From assembly GCA_016791115.1 (NCBI GenBank), contig JAEUNL010000046.1, positions 62,001-126,000 on the forward strand: a DNA stretch of 64,000 nucleotides, in the 5' to 3' direction. Each line of letters opens with the position of its first letter. Position 1 is the stretch's first letter. Position numbers and translations under genes: made by a program. This document shows positions 38,033 to 46,830 of this stretch, piece by piece. The stretch is from Rhodocyclaceae bacterium (GTDB lineage: Bacteria; Pseudomonadota; Gammaproteobacteria; Burkholderiales; Rhodocyclaceae). The notes below the pieces were generated by a model. That model did not search any database and was not told the DNA's origin. It saw only the letters and a program-made list of their open reading frames with translations.

Positions 38033-39130
38033 TCAGGCTGGCGCCGCTGCCGGCGCGGCAGCGGTCGCGATGTTGTGGGGCCGGGCGCGTCGCGCCGCCA
38101 TGCGTTCATGCTGCGCCAGCACGCCTTCGGCGTCCAGCGTCAAATCGTCGGGGTCGTGCTTGTCGCGGATTCTGCCGACCCAGGTCGTCCAGCCAAGCCG
38201 GCCATAGATGCCCAGCCGCGTGCGCGGCACCTGCGTGCGCTTGAGCACGAGCTGCGCATCCCATTCGAGTTCGAAGCACAGGTATTGCCGCACCAGCGCC
38301 ACCAGCCGCGGAAGCACCTTGCCGCCCGGCAGAAACGCTTCATACTGCGCCAGCGTCAGCGGGCCGAAGCGAACGCGAAATTTGTGCTGGCGATCCCACA
38401 CGCGACTGCCGAGCACAGCACCGACACCGAGTTGTGCACCCGCCGTCCTGCTACCCAGGCGCGTGCAATCGCCCTGCGGCAAGGGCATCCAGTGGCCGAC
38501 GAACTGCTCGATTGCAACTGGCAGTTGAAAATAGCCCGACAGGATGGATTGCAGACCATCCGCGTTGCGTACCTGACGCACCAGCGCTCCGGAGAAGAAC
38601 AGCTTCACGAAATCGCCGGTGGCGTCGCGGTTGCGCGTACCTGGACTGCCGATGCCGACCAGCGAACCCACGAACACCGCAAAGCGGTCCTCGCCGGGCC
38701 GGTCGAGATTCACCGTTGGCTGGGCACTCGCCCAGGCCCGGTAGAACAGCTCGAGCAGGCGGTGATGGAACACGTCTGCAAAACGGACGAAGGTGCGATC
38801 GCCGTGATGCAGCACGCGCTCGCGCACGAAATCCGTCAGATGCAGGGGCAACGGCCCGTTGGGGCCGAAACAACCGAAGATGCGCTGGTCGAGCCGGGGG
38901 GCGCGGTCGGCTTCACCCTTCCCGAACGAAGCGATCGGTGCCGGGGCGAAGTTCATGAACACGTCTTGCCCGAGGCGAACCGGCTCATCTACCGGCCGCT
39001 GGGCACGGCCCAAGCGCGGCTTGTCGGGGTTCAGACATTCGATGCGACGCAGCGACTGGAAGAAGTCGAAATCGTGCGGACGCTCCTCGAGCGCCCGATA
39101 GAACATCAGACGATCGGTCTCGTCCCGCAT
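38033..39130 (-). CDS. tssG: TssG (ImpH) baseplate protein
   Basis: The 365-residue protein has the TssG opening (PHDFDFFQSLRRIECL, RPVDEPVRLGQDVFMNF) and the later SRVWDRQHKFRVRFGPL segment. TssG joins TssF and TssE in the baseplate wedge. ATG at 39130 overlaps the end of tssF by 25 bases and has GGAAG upstream. A second ATG at 39106 overlaps the tssF stop as TGATG and would give a protein eight residues shorter; either is plausible and both imply coupling. clpV starts 14 bases downstream. Confidence 0.95.
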   Translation of the reverse strand: MRDETDRLMFYRALEERPHDFDFFQSLRRIECLNPDKPRLGRAQRPVDEPVRLGQDVFMNFAPAPIASFGKGEADRAPRLDQRIFGCFGPNGPLPLHLTDFVRERVLHHGDRTFVRFADVFHHRLLELFYRAWASAQPTVNLDRPGEDRFAVFVGSLVGIGSPGTRNRDATGDFVKLFFSGALVRQVRNADGLQSILSGYFQLPVAIEQFVGHWMPLPQGDCTRLGSRTAGAQLGVGAVLGSRVWDRQHKFRVRFGPLTLAQYEAFLPGGKVLPRLVALVRQYLCFELEWDAQLVLKRTQVPRTRLGIYGRLGWTTWVGRIRDKHDPDDLTLDAEGVLAQHERMAARRARPHNIATAAAPAAAPA

Positions 39131-40980
39131 CTCGGCTTCCAGCGCATCAATTCGCCGCGGCTATTCGAGCGCAGCACGGTTTCGGTAAAGGAGTTAAGCG
39201 AGGCATAGCGCGCAATGAAGCGCTCCATGACCGCGCCGAACAGAAACTGGCTTGCGCCCTGAAACGACAAATCGTCTGTTTCCAACTCAACCTGCAACCC
39301 TCGGGCGAACGTGACCGGCCCGGGCAAGGGGAATCGACGCACCGTCGGCCGGACGCTTACCGCGCGCAAGCCATCGATCTGCCGCGTCAGCGCAGGGTCC
39401 TCGCTCAAGGCATAGAGCCGCAGCATTTCGCGCAGCGCGGCCGCACCGTCTTCAGCGCCGGCGTCGCGCAGGGATAGGTAGTTCAACGAGAGGTGGTTGA
39501 TGAACTGCCAGGCGACATTGCCTACGCGCAACGAGGAATAGGGTCGGGAGGGTCCCTTGACGACGCGTACGGAAATCACCGGCGCCGTCGTGTCGAGGTT
39601 GAGATCGGTGGTTCCGACGCCGGTCGGTATCTGCAGCGGAAGGTCGCGATTCGTACAGGTGGTCACGACCGAAAGCTGCTTGAGCGCCGCACCGAATGGC
39701 GCCTCCTGCGGATCGACCAGCGAAAGGAAGACTTCGCTGCCGATGTAACTCGAGCGATGCCCGACCCGCTTCTGCTTGGCCGACAGCAGGCGCGGCTCAC
39801 GCTGAAAAGTGTAGTAGGCGTTGTGCTCGACATCTTCGGTGTGGAAGTCCACGTAGAACGGGAGGAACTTCCGCTCGGCATCTACGCCCGTCCCGTAACC
39901 CGTCACCGACTCGATGTCGTAGACCTCGAAGTCCATCGGGCGCGTGCGGTCCGGGACGACGTGGTACTCATAAACACTGTCGGTCAGATGGATCCTGTCC
40001 GCGCGCTTGGAAAAAAGATTGATTGCCGGCGTACAGAAAAGGCTGATGTTGGAGGCATCGACCATGCTTTCCAGCGTCGGCTCGTTGCGTCCGAACAGAA
40101 GCACGATCTCGATCTCGTTTCCGTCGCAACGGCGCAGCGCAGGCGTCAACCCCTTCAGGTCGAGAAACATGTACCTCTGCGGAAACGCAAAGTACTCGTG
40201 GATCAGTCGATACCCCTGGAAGCCCCGCAAAGTCACCGGCAACAACGCCTCCGCATCGTCGAATCCAATTGGTTCGATCTGCCCGGGTGGAATGAACTCG
40301 TACCAGGGTTGCGGGCGTTGCGCGGGAACGACGAGCATGCCTAGACAGGAACCCAGCGCAAGCTCGTGCAGCTTGAATGCAATGTCATCGCTGCCGGACA
40401 GGTAGATCGGCAGGCTCGGCAAATCGACCTGCCTGAAAGTGAGCTCCGATCCCAGCCTCAGCCGGATGCGCAAGCCACCCTTGATGCGATTGGCGGTTGG
40501 CAACTGCGTGAGAGGCAAGTCGGGCGCATAGGCAAAATAGCTCACTGCCGCGACGTCCAGCGGCAACAGACGGACATCGTGCGCAGTGCGAAACTCGCAC
40601 GCCGTGAGGTCACCCTTGCCGAGCAGGCTGCGCATGGTGCTTCCGCGAGGGATCGTGAACCCGCGCACGAGATTGGAATCACTCACGTCGGGCTTCAACT
40701 GCGCGATCAGCATCGACGGCGTCGGCGCCAAGTATTGCGGATAGATGATCTCCAGCATGCGCTGGGTGAAGCGCGGAAACTCCGCATCGAGCTTGAGCTG
40801 GACACGCCCCGCGAGGAAAGCAAAGCTTTCGAGCAGACGCTCGACATAAGGATCGGACACCTCGATGCCGTCGATACCCAACCGTGCGGCAATCTTCGGG
40901 AACTGCTGCGCGAACTCCGCACCCATTTCCCGCACATGGGTGAGTTCCTGGTTGTAATAGCGCAGCAGGCGCGGATCCAT
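39106..40980 (-). CDS. tssF: TssF (ImpG) baseplate protein
   Basis: The 624-residue protein begins MDPRLLRYYNQELTHVREMG and contains DPYVERLLESFAFLAGRVQLKL, both highly conserved in TssF. It ends with RFIARYASLNSFTET. TssF forms the heterotrimeric wedge with two TssF and one TssG around the VgrG hub. The ATG at 40980 lies seven bases after the tssE stop. The length is typical for the family. Confidence 0.97.
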   Translation of the reverse strand: MDPRLLRYYNQELTHVREMGAEFAQQFPKIAARLGIDGIEVSDPYVERLLESFAFLAGRVQLKLDAEFPRFTQRMLEIIYPQYLAPTPSMLIAQLKPDVSDSNLVRGFTIPRGSTMRSLLGKGDLTACEFRTAHDVRLLPLDVAAVSYFAYAPDLPLTQLPTANRIKGGLRIRLRLGSELTFRQVDLPSLPIYLSGSDDIAFKLHELALGSCLGMLVVPAQRPQPWYEFIPPGQIEPIGFDDAEALLPVTLRGFQGYRLIHEYFAFPQRYMFLDLKGLTPALRRCDGNEIEIVLLFGRNEPTLESMVDASNISLFCTPAINLFSKRADRIHLTDSVYEYHVVPDRTRPMDFEVYDIESVTGYGTGVDAERKFLPFYVDFHTEDVEHNAYYTFQREPRLLSAKQKRVGHRSSYIGSEVFLSLVDPQEAPFGAALKQLSVVTTCTNRDLPLQIPTGVGTTDLNLDTTAPVISVRVVKGPSRPYSSLRVGNVAWQFINHLSLNYLSLRDAGAEDGAAALREMLRLYALSEDPALTRQIDGLRAVSVRPTVRRFPLPGPVTFARGLQVELETDDLSFQGASQFLFGAVMERFIARYASLNSFTETVLRSNSRGELMRWKPRCGTRPIV

Positions 40981-40987
40981 GGCGTGG

Positions 40988-41494
40988 CTACCGACTGAGA
41001 TCGTGTACGGCGACCTGCCCGGTTTCGAGGTCGACATCGGTGCGCAGCAACAACTCGATGGGCACCGGCTGCGCCCACATGCTGCCGCGGATCTGCACCT
41101 GCAACTGGTTGTGATGATCCAGTGCGACCTGCGCCACCTTCGCCTCCACGATCAAGGTCGAGGCATCGATGCGCGGTTCGAAATCGACGATGGCCTGGCG
41201 GATCGATGCCTCCAGGGCGACGACGTCGAAGGTCGATGCCGTTTCGCCCGACATCGAGGGCAGGCCATAGTTGACGACAGAATGCTGAGCATGCTCACAG
41301 GCGGCCATCGTCGCATCCATCGTCGGCCGCGCTGCGTTGAAGAGCCAGCCCAGATCACGCAACACTGCCTGGCGGAAACGCTGGCGAGTCAGAAGACGCT
41401 GCTCGCGTGGCTCCTGCTTCTTGTCAGGTGTGTCGTCGATGAGCCTGTCGAGCAATGCGGGTTGCAGGCGTTCCAGCGGAGTGAGTTCGGCCAT
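40988..41494 (-). CDS. tssE: TssE (gp25-like) baseplate protein
   Basis: The 168-residue protein starts MAELTPLERLQPALLDRLID and carries the gp25-like core (AVLRDLGWLFNA, HSVVNYGLPSMSG, AIVDFEPRID). TssE is homologous to phage gp25 and starts sheath polymerisation at the baseplate. The ATG at 41494 was chosen by family start; the frame is open to 41644 but reads into tagJ. It is followed closely by tssF. Confidence 0.95.
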   Translation of the reverse strand: MAELTPLERLQPALLDRLIDDTPDKKQEPREQRLLTRQRFRQAVLRDLGWLFNAARPTMDATMAACEHAQHSVVNYGLPSMSGETASTFDVVALEASIRQAIVDFEPRIDASTLIVEAKVAQVALDHHNQLQVQIRGSMWAQPVPIELLLRTDVDLETGQVAVHDLSR

Positions 41495-41514
41495 CTCTGC
41501 TTGCCCGGCAGATC

Positions 41515-42333
41515 TCAGCCCGCGGCCGGCTGGGTCGTGTCGAGCGAAATGGTTCTGATCTCGAGCATCGCAAGGTCGGCCGAATCCGTGGCAAGCACGC
41601 GCTGCCCCTGCCCGATATAAAGCCCCGACTGCGGTTCGTCCCACATCGTCTTTCTGCCCAATGCGACGAGACCATCCTCACTCGCAGCCGATCCCGGGTA
41701 ACGGGAGGGAATCAGCGCGATCGTTTCGCCACCATTGGCAAACTGGAGTTGGGCCGGCGCCCAGACGTAGTCCCGCAGGTCGGTCGGCGCTTCGATGCTT
41801 ACCTGCAACAGACGGTTGAACGGAACCCAGTAGTAACGCCCGTTGATGATCGCCTCGAGCACCGGACCGAGGCGCATGTCCGCATCGGCAATCCACTCGA
41901 AAGCATGATCATCCGCCTTGCCGGAAGTCGCCGGCGCGTCCGCGAATGCCTGCTCACGCAGACGAGCAGCCTCGGCGGATTCGCCGCGTCCGTTTCGAAT
42001 CAGGGACTCGATCAGCAGCGCGATCCACCCCTCGGGTTCGCCGAACAGCATCGGCGATTTGCGACCGGCGAACACCTCTTCGCGCAGACGTTCACAGCGG
42101 ATGGCCTCCCGGTACATCTCGCGCATGGCCAGCGCCGACGCATCCATCTCGGCACACAGTTCAAGCTGTGTCAGCGCACGGTCCCATTTTCCGAGAACGC
42201 ACAATAACTGGAACAAGAACACGCGCAGCTTGGCATCCGCCGGGTGGGCCTTGACGGCCTCGGTGAGCTGCTTGAGCGCGCCGGCCGGATCACCGTCACG
42301 CACGCTGGATTCCGCAAGTGCGAGCGCACTCAT
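41515..42333 (-). CDS. tagJ: TagJ (ImpE) T6SS accessory protein
   Basis: The 272-residue protein begins with TPR-like helices (SVRDGDPAGALKQLTEAVKAHPAD, KLRVFLFQLLCVLGKWDRA). The ImpE-type C-terminal domain follows (GRYYWVPFNRLLQ, DLRDYVWAPAQL). TagJ binds the TssB sheath protein in HSI-I-type systems and affects sheath turnover by ClpV. ATG at 42333 follows AGAG. It lies between hcp and tssE, the same position as in P. aeruginosa HSI-I, which supports assigning this cluster to that type. Confidence 0.9.
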   Translation of the reverse strand: MSALALAESSVRDGDPAGALKQLTEAVKAHPADAKLRVFLFQLLCVLGKWDRALTQLELCAEMDASALAMREMYREAIRCERLREEVFAGRKSPMLFGEPEGWIALLIESLIRNGRGESAEAARLREQAFADAPATSGKADDHAFEWIADADMRLGPVLEAIINGRYYWVPFNRLLQVSIEAPTDLRDYVWAPAQLQFANGGETIALIPSRYPGSAASEDGLVALGRKTMWDEPQSGLYIGQGQRVLATDSADLAMLEIRTISLDTTQPAAG

Positions 42334-42397
42334 GTTTTCTCTTTCTTCAAGCAACGCGCGACGCCAGCCGCGCGTTGTCAACGAACATTCCAGCGCT

Positions 42398-42874
42398 TCA
42401 GCCTTGATCCTGAATGGACCAATTGAACGTGATCGTCTTGTCTGACCCGCCGGGTTTGCCCTGCATGGTGTGTTCAACCATCACACGGCGAAACGCCAGC
42501 GTGACGCGCTCCGTCGCCTGAAGCTCGACGTTGGCCAGCCCATTCTCGATCGACGTAACCCGCGCTTCCTCGAGGGTAATCTTCAGGTAGAGCAACGGCG
42601 GATTCGTTCCAGCCTTGTACTGTTTCAAGACAGCCGTGGGAATCACCGAACCGCCGACGCATTTGCTCATCAACGAAGGCGATGCAACGTCCATCAAGTG
42701 CTCGAAGGTCAGATTGCGTACATCGGCGCCACCTTTTTTTGCACCCTGGAAGAGGCCCGCATTCCAGCTCATGCCCCAGTTCCATGAGTACACGTCGATA
42801 TGGTTCGCCCGCCCCGCGATTGCCGATTCGCCCTGGATCCCGTCGAGCAGGATTACGCAATCACCGACCGCCAT
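42398..42874 (-). CDS. hcp: Hcp-family tube protein, copy 1
   Basis: The 158-residue protein begins MAVGDCVILLDGIQGES and shows the Hcp pattern: HIDVYSWNWGMS, then DVRNLTFEHLMDVASPSL, and a C-terminal KTITFNWSIQDQG. Hcp hexamers stack into the inner tube and can carry small effectors inside the ring. ATG at 42874 has GGAG six bases upstream. It differs strongly from the neighbouring Hcp (42972-43466), so the two are not a simple duplicate and may carry different cargo. Confidence 0.88.
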   Translation of the reverse strand: MAVGDCVILLDGIQGESAIAGRANHIDVYSWNWGMSWNAGLFQGAKKGGADVRNLTFEHLMDVASPSLMSKCVGGSVIPTAVLKQYKAGTNPPLLYLKITLEEARVTSIENGLANVELQATERVTLAFRRVMVEHTMQGKPGGSDKTITFNWSIQDQG

Positions 42875-42971
42875 AAATCACTCCGAAAAGTTGATCCGAG
42901 CCTGCCGGGGTCGATGCATCGACCCCGGCATTGGCTCATCGCCGCCACACCATCTGCGGCCTTGCACGGTA

Positions 42972-43466
42972 TCAGGCTTTCTCGTTCTTCTTGAAGTCGT
43001 ATCCGGCCGATGCCGCGGCGCCAAGCGATCCATCCTTGTTCTGCTCGGCGTAGTCGTACTGGATCTTGGCGAAGTTGAGGCTGATCTGCTGCATCGGGAT
43101 CACGTCGCTCCCGCCCGAGCCACCGTCCTGAATCGAGCTAACCAACAGATCGGTGAACTTGATCTTGAGGAATTCCTGCTGTCCTCCGCCCGCTTTGCGG
43201 CAAGTCAGGGTGCCATCGGGAATGTGCTTGCCCGTGCAGCATGCATCGAGCAGCTTCGGCGTCGCCTTGCTGATCTTCATCACGAAGTGGAAGTCCTGCG
43301 CGACCGCCTTGCCTGCGCCGCCGCCACCCCCACTGCTGAAAGATCCGCCCTGCGAAACGCCGAACGACCAGGATTCAACATCGATTTCGGCCTTGTGCTT
43401 AGAATCCGCAGATTCGCCTTCGATACCATTGAGCTTCAGAAAATAGTCAACTGCTCCGCCTGCCAT
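42972..43466 (-). CDS. hcp: Hcp-family tube protein, copy 2
   Basis: The 164-residue protein begins MAGGAVDYFLKLNGIEGES and continues EIDVESWSFGVSQGG, with a C-terminal FAKIQYDYAEQNKDGS. This is the form found in HSI-I-type clusters next to tssC. A Gly/Ser-rich loop (SSGGGGGAG) is visible near 50-60. ATG at 43466 has AAGGAG about eight bases upstream. It is 66 bases after tssC and 97 bases before the second hcp, so this cluster makes two tube proteins. Confidence 0.93.
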   Translation of the reverse strand: MAGGAVDYFLKLNGIEGESADSKHKAEIDVESWSFGVSQGGSFSSGGGGGAGKAVAQDFHFVMKISKATPKLLDACCTGKHIPDGTLTCRKAGGGQQEFLKIKFTDLLVSSIQDGGSGGSDVIPMQQISLNFAKIQYDYAEQNKDGSLGAAASAGYDFKKNEKA

Positions 43467-43532
43467 TTTGCATTCTCCTTGGAAAATCAAAAATCAACAC
43501 CCGCAATGGCGGGCCACCTACATCCGGATCCC

Positions 43533-45026
43533 CTACCCGCCAGCCTTGACGGACGGCAGCTTAGAGACCAGGCGCAATGACACGGTCAGGCCTTCAAGCT
43601 GGTAGTGCGGTCTCAGGAAGAACTTCGACGTGTAGTACCCGGGATTTCCCTCGACTTCCTCGACTACGACCTCGGCGGCCGCCAGCGGCCGCCGTGATTT
43701 CGTTTCCTCGGACGAGATCGAAGGATCCCCGTCCACGTACTTCATGATCCAGTCATTGAGCCAGCGCTGCATGTCATCGCGCTCCTTGAACGAACCAATC
43801 TTGTCGCGGACGATGCATTTTAGATAATGTGCAAAGCGGCAGGTTGCAAACAAATATGGCAGACGCGCCGCCAGGTTGGCGTTCGCGGTCGCATCCGGAT
43901 CGTCGTACTCGAACGGCTTCTGCAAGGATTGCGCGCCGATGAATGCCGCAAAATCGGAATTCTTGCGATGGACGAGCGGCATGAATCCGTTCTTCGCCAG
44001 TTCCGCTTCGCGCCGATCCGATATCGCGATCTCGGTGGGACATTTCATATCCACACCGCCGTCATCGGTCGGGAACGTATGGGTCGGCAGATTCTCGACT
44101 GCTCCGCCCGATTCGATACCACGTATGCGCGAGCACCATCCATAAAGCTTGAACGACCGCGTGATATTGGTCGCCATCGCATAGGCCGCATTGGCCCAAG
44201 TATATTTGCTGTGATCCGCCGCGCCGGTGTCTTCCTCGAAGTCGAATTCCTCTACCGGGCTGGTCTTCGCACCGTAGGGCAAGCGCGAAAGGAAGCGCGG
44301 CATTGCGAGCCCGATATAACGCGAATCCTCCGACTCGCGCAGCGAGCGCCAGGCCGCGTATTCGGGCGTGGTGAATATCTTGGTGAGATCTCGCGGATTG
44401 GCCAGCTCCTGCCAGGTGTCCATCTGCATCACCGTCGGACTTGCGCCGGCAATGAAGGGGCAGTGCGCTGCAGCGGAGACCTTGCCCATCTCCCCGAGCA
44501 GTTCGACGTCGGGAGGGCTCTGGTCGAAGTAGTAATCTCCGACCAGTGTGCCGAAAGGCTCTCCGCCGAACTGACCGTATTCTTCCTCGTAGATTTTCTT
44601 GAACAGCGGGCTCTGATCCCAGGCCGTTCCCTTGTAACGTTTGAGCGTCTTGCCGAGCTCCAGCTTGGTGATGTTCATCACGCGGATCTTCAGCATCTCG
44701 TCGGTCTCGGTGTTATTGACGAGATAGTGCAAACCGCGCCACGCGCCTTCGAGCCTCTGGAAGTCCTGATGGTGCATGATCAGGTTGATCTGCTCGGACA
44801 GCTTGCGATCGAGCTCGGCAATGATCGCCTCGATGGACAGAACGACATCGGACCCGATGACCTTGGTATTGACCAGTGCCTGCTGCGCGAGCGTCTGTAC
44901 CGCCTGTTCGACTGCACTCTTGGCTTCGTCGGTCTTGGGCTTGAACTCCTTCTGCAGAAGTACTCCCAGTTCGTTGCCCTCGAATGTCACGCCCTGCAGT
45001 TGCGAACTCTGTTGTGCTTCAGCCAT
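43533..45026 (-). CDS. tssC: TssC (VipB) sheath protein
   Basis: The 497-residue protein has family hallmarks DFQRLEGAWRGLHYLVNNTE, FGTLVGDYYFD and RFAHYLKCIVRDKIGSF, ending FLRPHYQLEGLTVSLRLVSKLP. With TssB it builds the contractile sheath. ATG at 45026 has AGGAG eight bases upstream. It is 33 bases after the tssB stop and clearly co-transcribed. Confidence 0.98.
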   Translation of the reverse strand: MAEAQQSSQLQGVTFEGNELGVLLQKEFKPKTDEAKSAVEQAVQTLAQQALVNTKVIGSDVVLSIEAIIAELDRKLSEQINLIMHHQDFQRLEGAWRGLHYLVNNTETDEMLKIRVMNITKLELGKTLKRYKGTAWDQSPLFKKIYEEEYGQFGGEPFGTLVGDYYFDQSPPDVELLGEMGKVSAAAHCPFIAGASPTVMQMDTWQELANPRDLTKIFTTPEYAAWRSLRESEDSRYIGLAMPRFLSRLPYGAKTSPVEEFDFEEDTGAADHSKYTWANAAYAMATNITRSFKLYGWCSRIRGIESGGAVENLPTHTFPTDDGGVDMKCPTEIAISDRREAELAKNGFMPLVHRKNSDFAAFIGAQSLQKPFEYDDPDATANANLAARLPYLFATCRFAHYLKCIVRDKIGSFKERDDMQRWLNDWIMKYVDGDPSISSEETKSRRPLAAAEVVVEEVEGNPGYYTSKFFLRPHYQLEGLTVSLRLVSKLPSVKAGG

Positions 45027-45059
45027 TGCTTTCTCCTGAGAGATGGATGCATCCGCCGC

Positions 45060-45569
45060 TCAAGCGGCGCCGCCTTCTTCGGGTTTCTTGACTGCAGCCA
45101 GAGATTGGAGCAATGCCGGATCCTTGATCAGCTTGGCAATCAGTTCTTCCGCCCCGGTCTTTCCATCCATGTAGGTAATCAGGTTGGACAGCTGCTGCCG
45201 GGCTTCAAGCAGCTTGTTCAGCGCATCTACCTTCTTTGCGACAGCGGCGGGCGAAAAGTCGTCCATGCTGTCAAAGGTAATGTCGACACTGATGTTGCCC
45301 TCGCCCGTCAAGGTGTTTGGCACCTGAAAGGCAACCCTGGGCTTCATTGCCTTCATCCTGCTGTCGAAGTTGTCGACGTCGATCTCGAGGAACTTCCTGT
45401 CAGCAACTGCCGGCAACGGCTCTGTCGGCTTACCGGAAAGATCCGACAAAACCCCCATGATGAACGGAAGCTGAACCTTTTTCTCGGCCCCGTACAATTC
45501 TACGTCATATTCGATCTGCACACGGGGTGCGCGGTTGCGTGCGATGAATTTCTGACTGCTGGTTGCCAC
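45060..45569 (-). CDS. tssB: TssB (VipA) sheath protein
   Basis: The 169-residue protein contains RVQIEYDVELYGAEKKVQLP, FIMGVLSDLSG and FLEIDVDNFDSRM, typical of TssB. It forms the sheath with TssC and carries the TagJ contact. The start is GTG at 45569, with AAGGAGG seven bases upstream, which supports this codon over later ATGs. Confidence 0.97.
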   Translation of the reverse strand: MATSSQKFIARNRAPRVQIEYDVELYGAEKKVQLPFIMGVLSDLSGKPTEPLPAVADRKFLEIDVDNFDSRMKAMKPRVAFQVPNTLTGEGNISVDITFDSMDDFSPAAVAKKVDALNKLLEARQQLSNLITYMDGKTGAEELIAKLIKDPALLQSLAAVKKPEEGGAA

Positions 45570-45651
45570 GGCATTCCTCCTTCTTCGATCACTTCAATCA
45601 GCCCACAAGGCCACGTGTCGCGCGGACACGACAGGCGCGGGTAAGTCCCTT

Positions 45652-46653
45652 CTATGAATCCTCTCGACCGAGGCCGGCAATCGTCTCGATCTGATGCATG
45701 CTATCCGGAACCATGTCTCTGATGATATCCACAAAGCTCATGTTCATCAGCCGCTTCGCACGTTGCAACAGGAGCGGAGCGGGATTGGTCGGCTCATTGC
45801 GCTCGAAGTAGGCGATGATCTTGTCGATCATGAACAGTGCATCCTGGCGTGTTCTGATATCTCCGCTGATCGGCACCGGGGCGCCCTGCTCGCCTACGGT
45901 CTCGCCGACGGGCGTCCCCTCCACCTGGACTGCGGCCGGCAAAATCTGACGCACCGACTTGAGGATATCCATCAGCGCGCTGAAATCCGGCACGTTGCCG
46001 GCACCGACCTTGTCGGACAAGAACGTCGAAAGTTCGCCGACAGTTGCAATGCCTTGTTTGACGGACTCGACCAGCTCCGGATCTTCCTCGACCGCGGCCA
46101 GCAACAGGCTCTGGATCGCACCCATCGCGAGCGGCTCCGAATCCTCGCGCGGCGGCAACTTGCCAAGTGCAATCTCGACGTCGCGAATGGCGAGCCGGCC
46201 ATGCTGGCGGGAATCGACAAGAAAGGAATCGCGCAGGTCGCGCACCATGACATCGATATCGACCAGGGGCGCAAGCGCATTCATTCGCATCGTCGGATCA
46301 TCAGCATCTTCCCGATCGAGCTGCGGATGCACGTCGTCCCAGAAATGCTGCGCCATGTCGCACACCAGTCGGATGCCTGGCGCAAAGCCCTTGAAATTGG
46401 CAGTTCTGACCAGCGAGCGGACCAGCATCACCGCCACCCTGAGATCCTTGGTGCGCCCTAAAAGCGCAATAGCCCCCGCCCGCACCGCCCCCCAATCCGG
46501 TTCTTCGGCAGGAATAACCGTGTCTCCGAATTGCTGTTCCGGCTTGCCACGCGCAGCTTGGTCCAGATCGAGGAACGCAGGGTCGTACTCCAAATCCGGC
46601 CCGCACGGCGACTCTTCCGACACAGGCGCAAGCAGCGATTCGATATCGATCAC
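45652..46653 (-). CDS. tssA: TssA (ImpA) cap/baseplate protein
   Basis: The 333-residue protein begins MIDIESLLAPVSEESPCGPDLEYDPAF and has the ImpA_N domain (EPDWGAVRAGAIALLGRTKDL). The C-terminal part ends MSFVDIIRDMVPDS. TssA guides sheath assembly and, depending on subtype, caps the distal end. GTG at 46653 has GGAGG six bases upstream. It is the first gene of the long minus-strand T6SS array, 177 bases downstream of the tpsA stop. Confidence 0.93.
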   Translation of the reverse strand: MIDIESLLAPVSEESPCGPDLEYDPAFLDLDQAARGKPEQQFGDTVIPAEEPDWGAVRAGAIALLGRTKDLRVAVMLVRSLVRTANFKGFAPGIRLVCDMAQHFWDDVHPQLDREDADDPTMRMNALAPLVDIDVMVRDLRDSFLVDSRQHGRLAIRDVEIALGKLPPREDSEPLAMGAIQSLLLAAVEEDPELVESVKQGIATVGELSTFLSDKVGAGNVPDFSALMDILKSVRQILPAAVQVEGTPVGETVGEQGAPVPISGDIRTRQDALFMIDKIIAYFERNEPTNPAPLLLQRAKRLMNMSFVDIIRDMVPDSMHQIETIAGLGREDS

Positions 46654-46732
46654 TGCACACCTCCAAAACCAATCTCGATGCTGTTCATAGCCGACTGAAA
46701 TTCAACAAATGATCGATTGATCGTCAGACGAC

Positions 46733-46750
46733 ACGTTGCCGCAGCAACGT
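46733..46750. terminator. Hairpin between tpsA and tssA
   Basis: ACGTTGC-CGCA-GCAACGT is a perfect seven-pair hairpin with a four-base loop, in the 177-base gap between the exoprotein stop and tssA. It could end the two-partner secretion transcript or act in the tssA leader. It lacks a T-run on the minus strand, so the call is weak. Confidence 0.35.
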
Positions 46751-46830
46751 AACATCGTCAACTTGCCCGACGGACTACGCCACCCGGCGGAAGGGAATAA
46801 GTCACACATTTCCGACGAGGGAATGGCGCG

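Noticed and set aside
46654..46830. Possible sigma-54 promoter before tssA
   Set aside because: No GG-N10-GC pair with a TGGC/TTGC context could be aligned in the gap.
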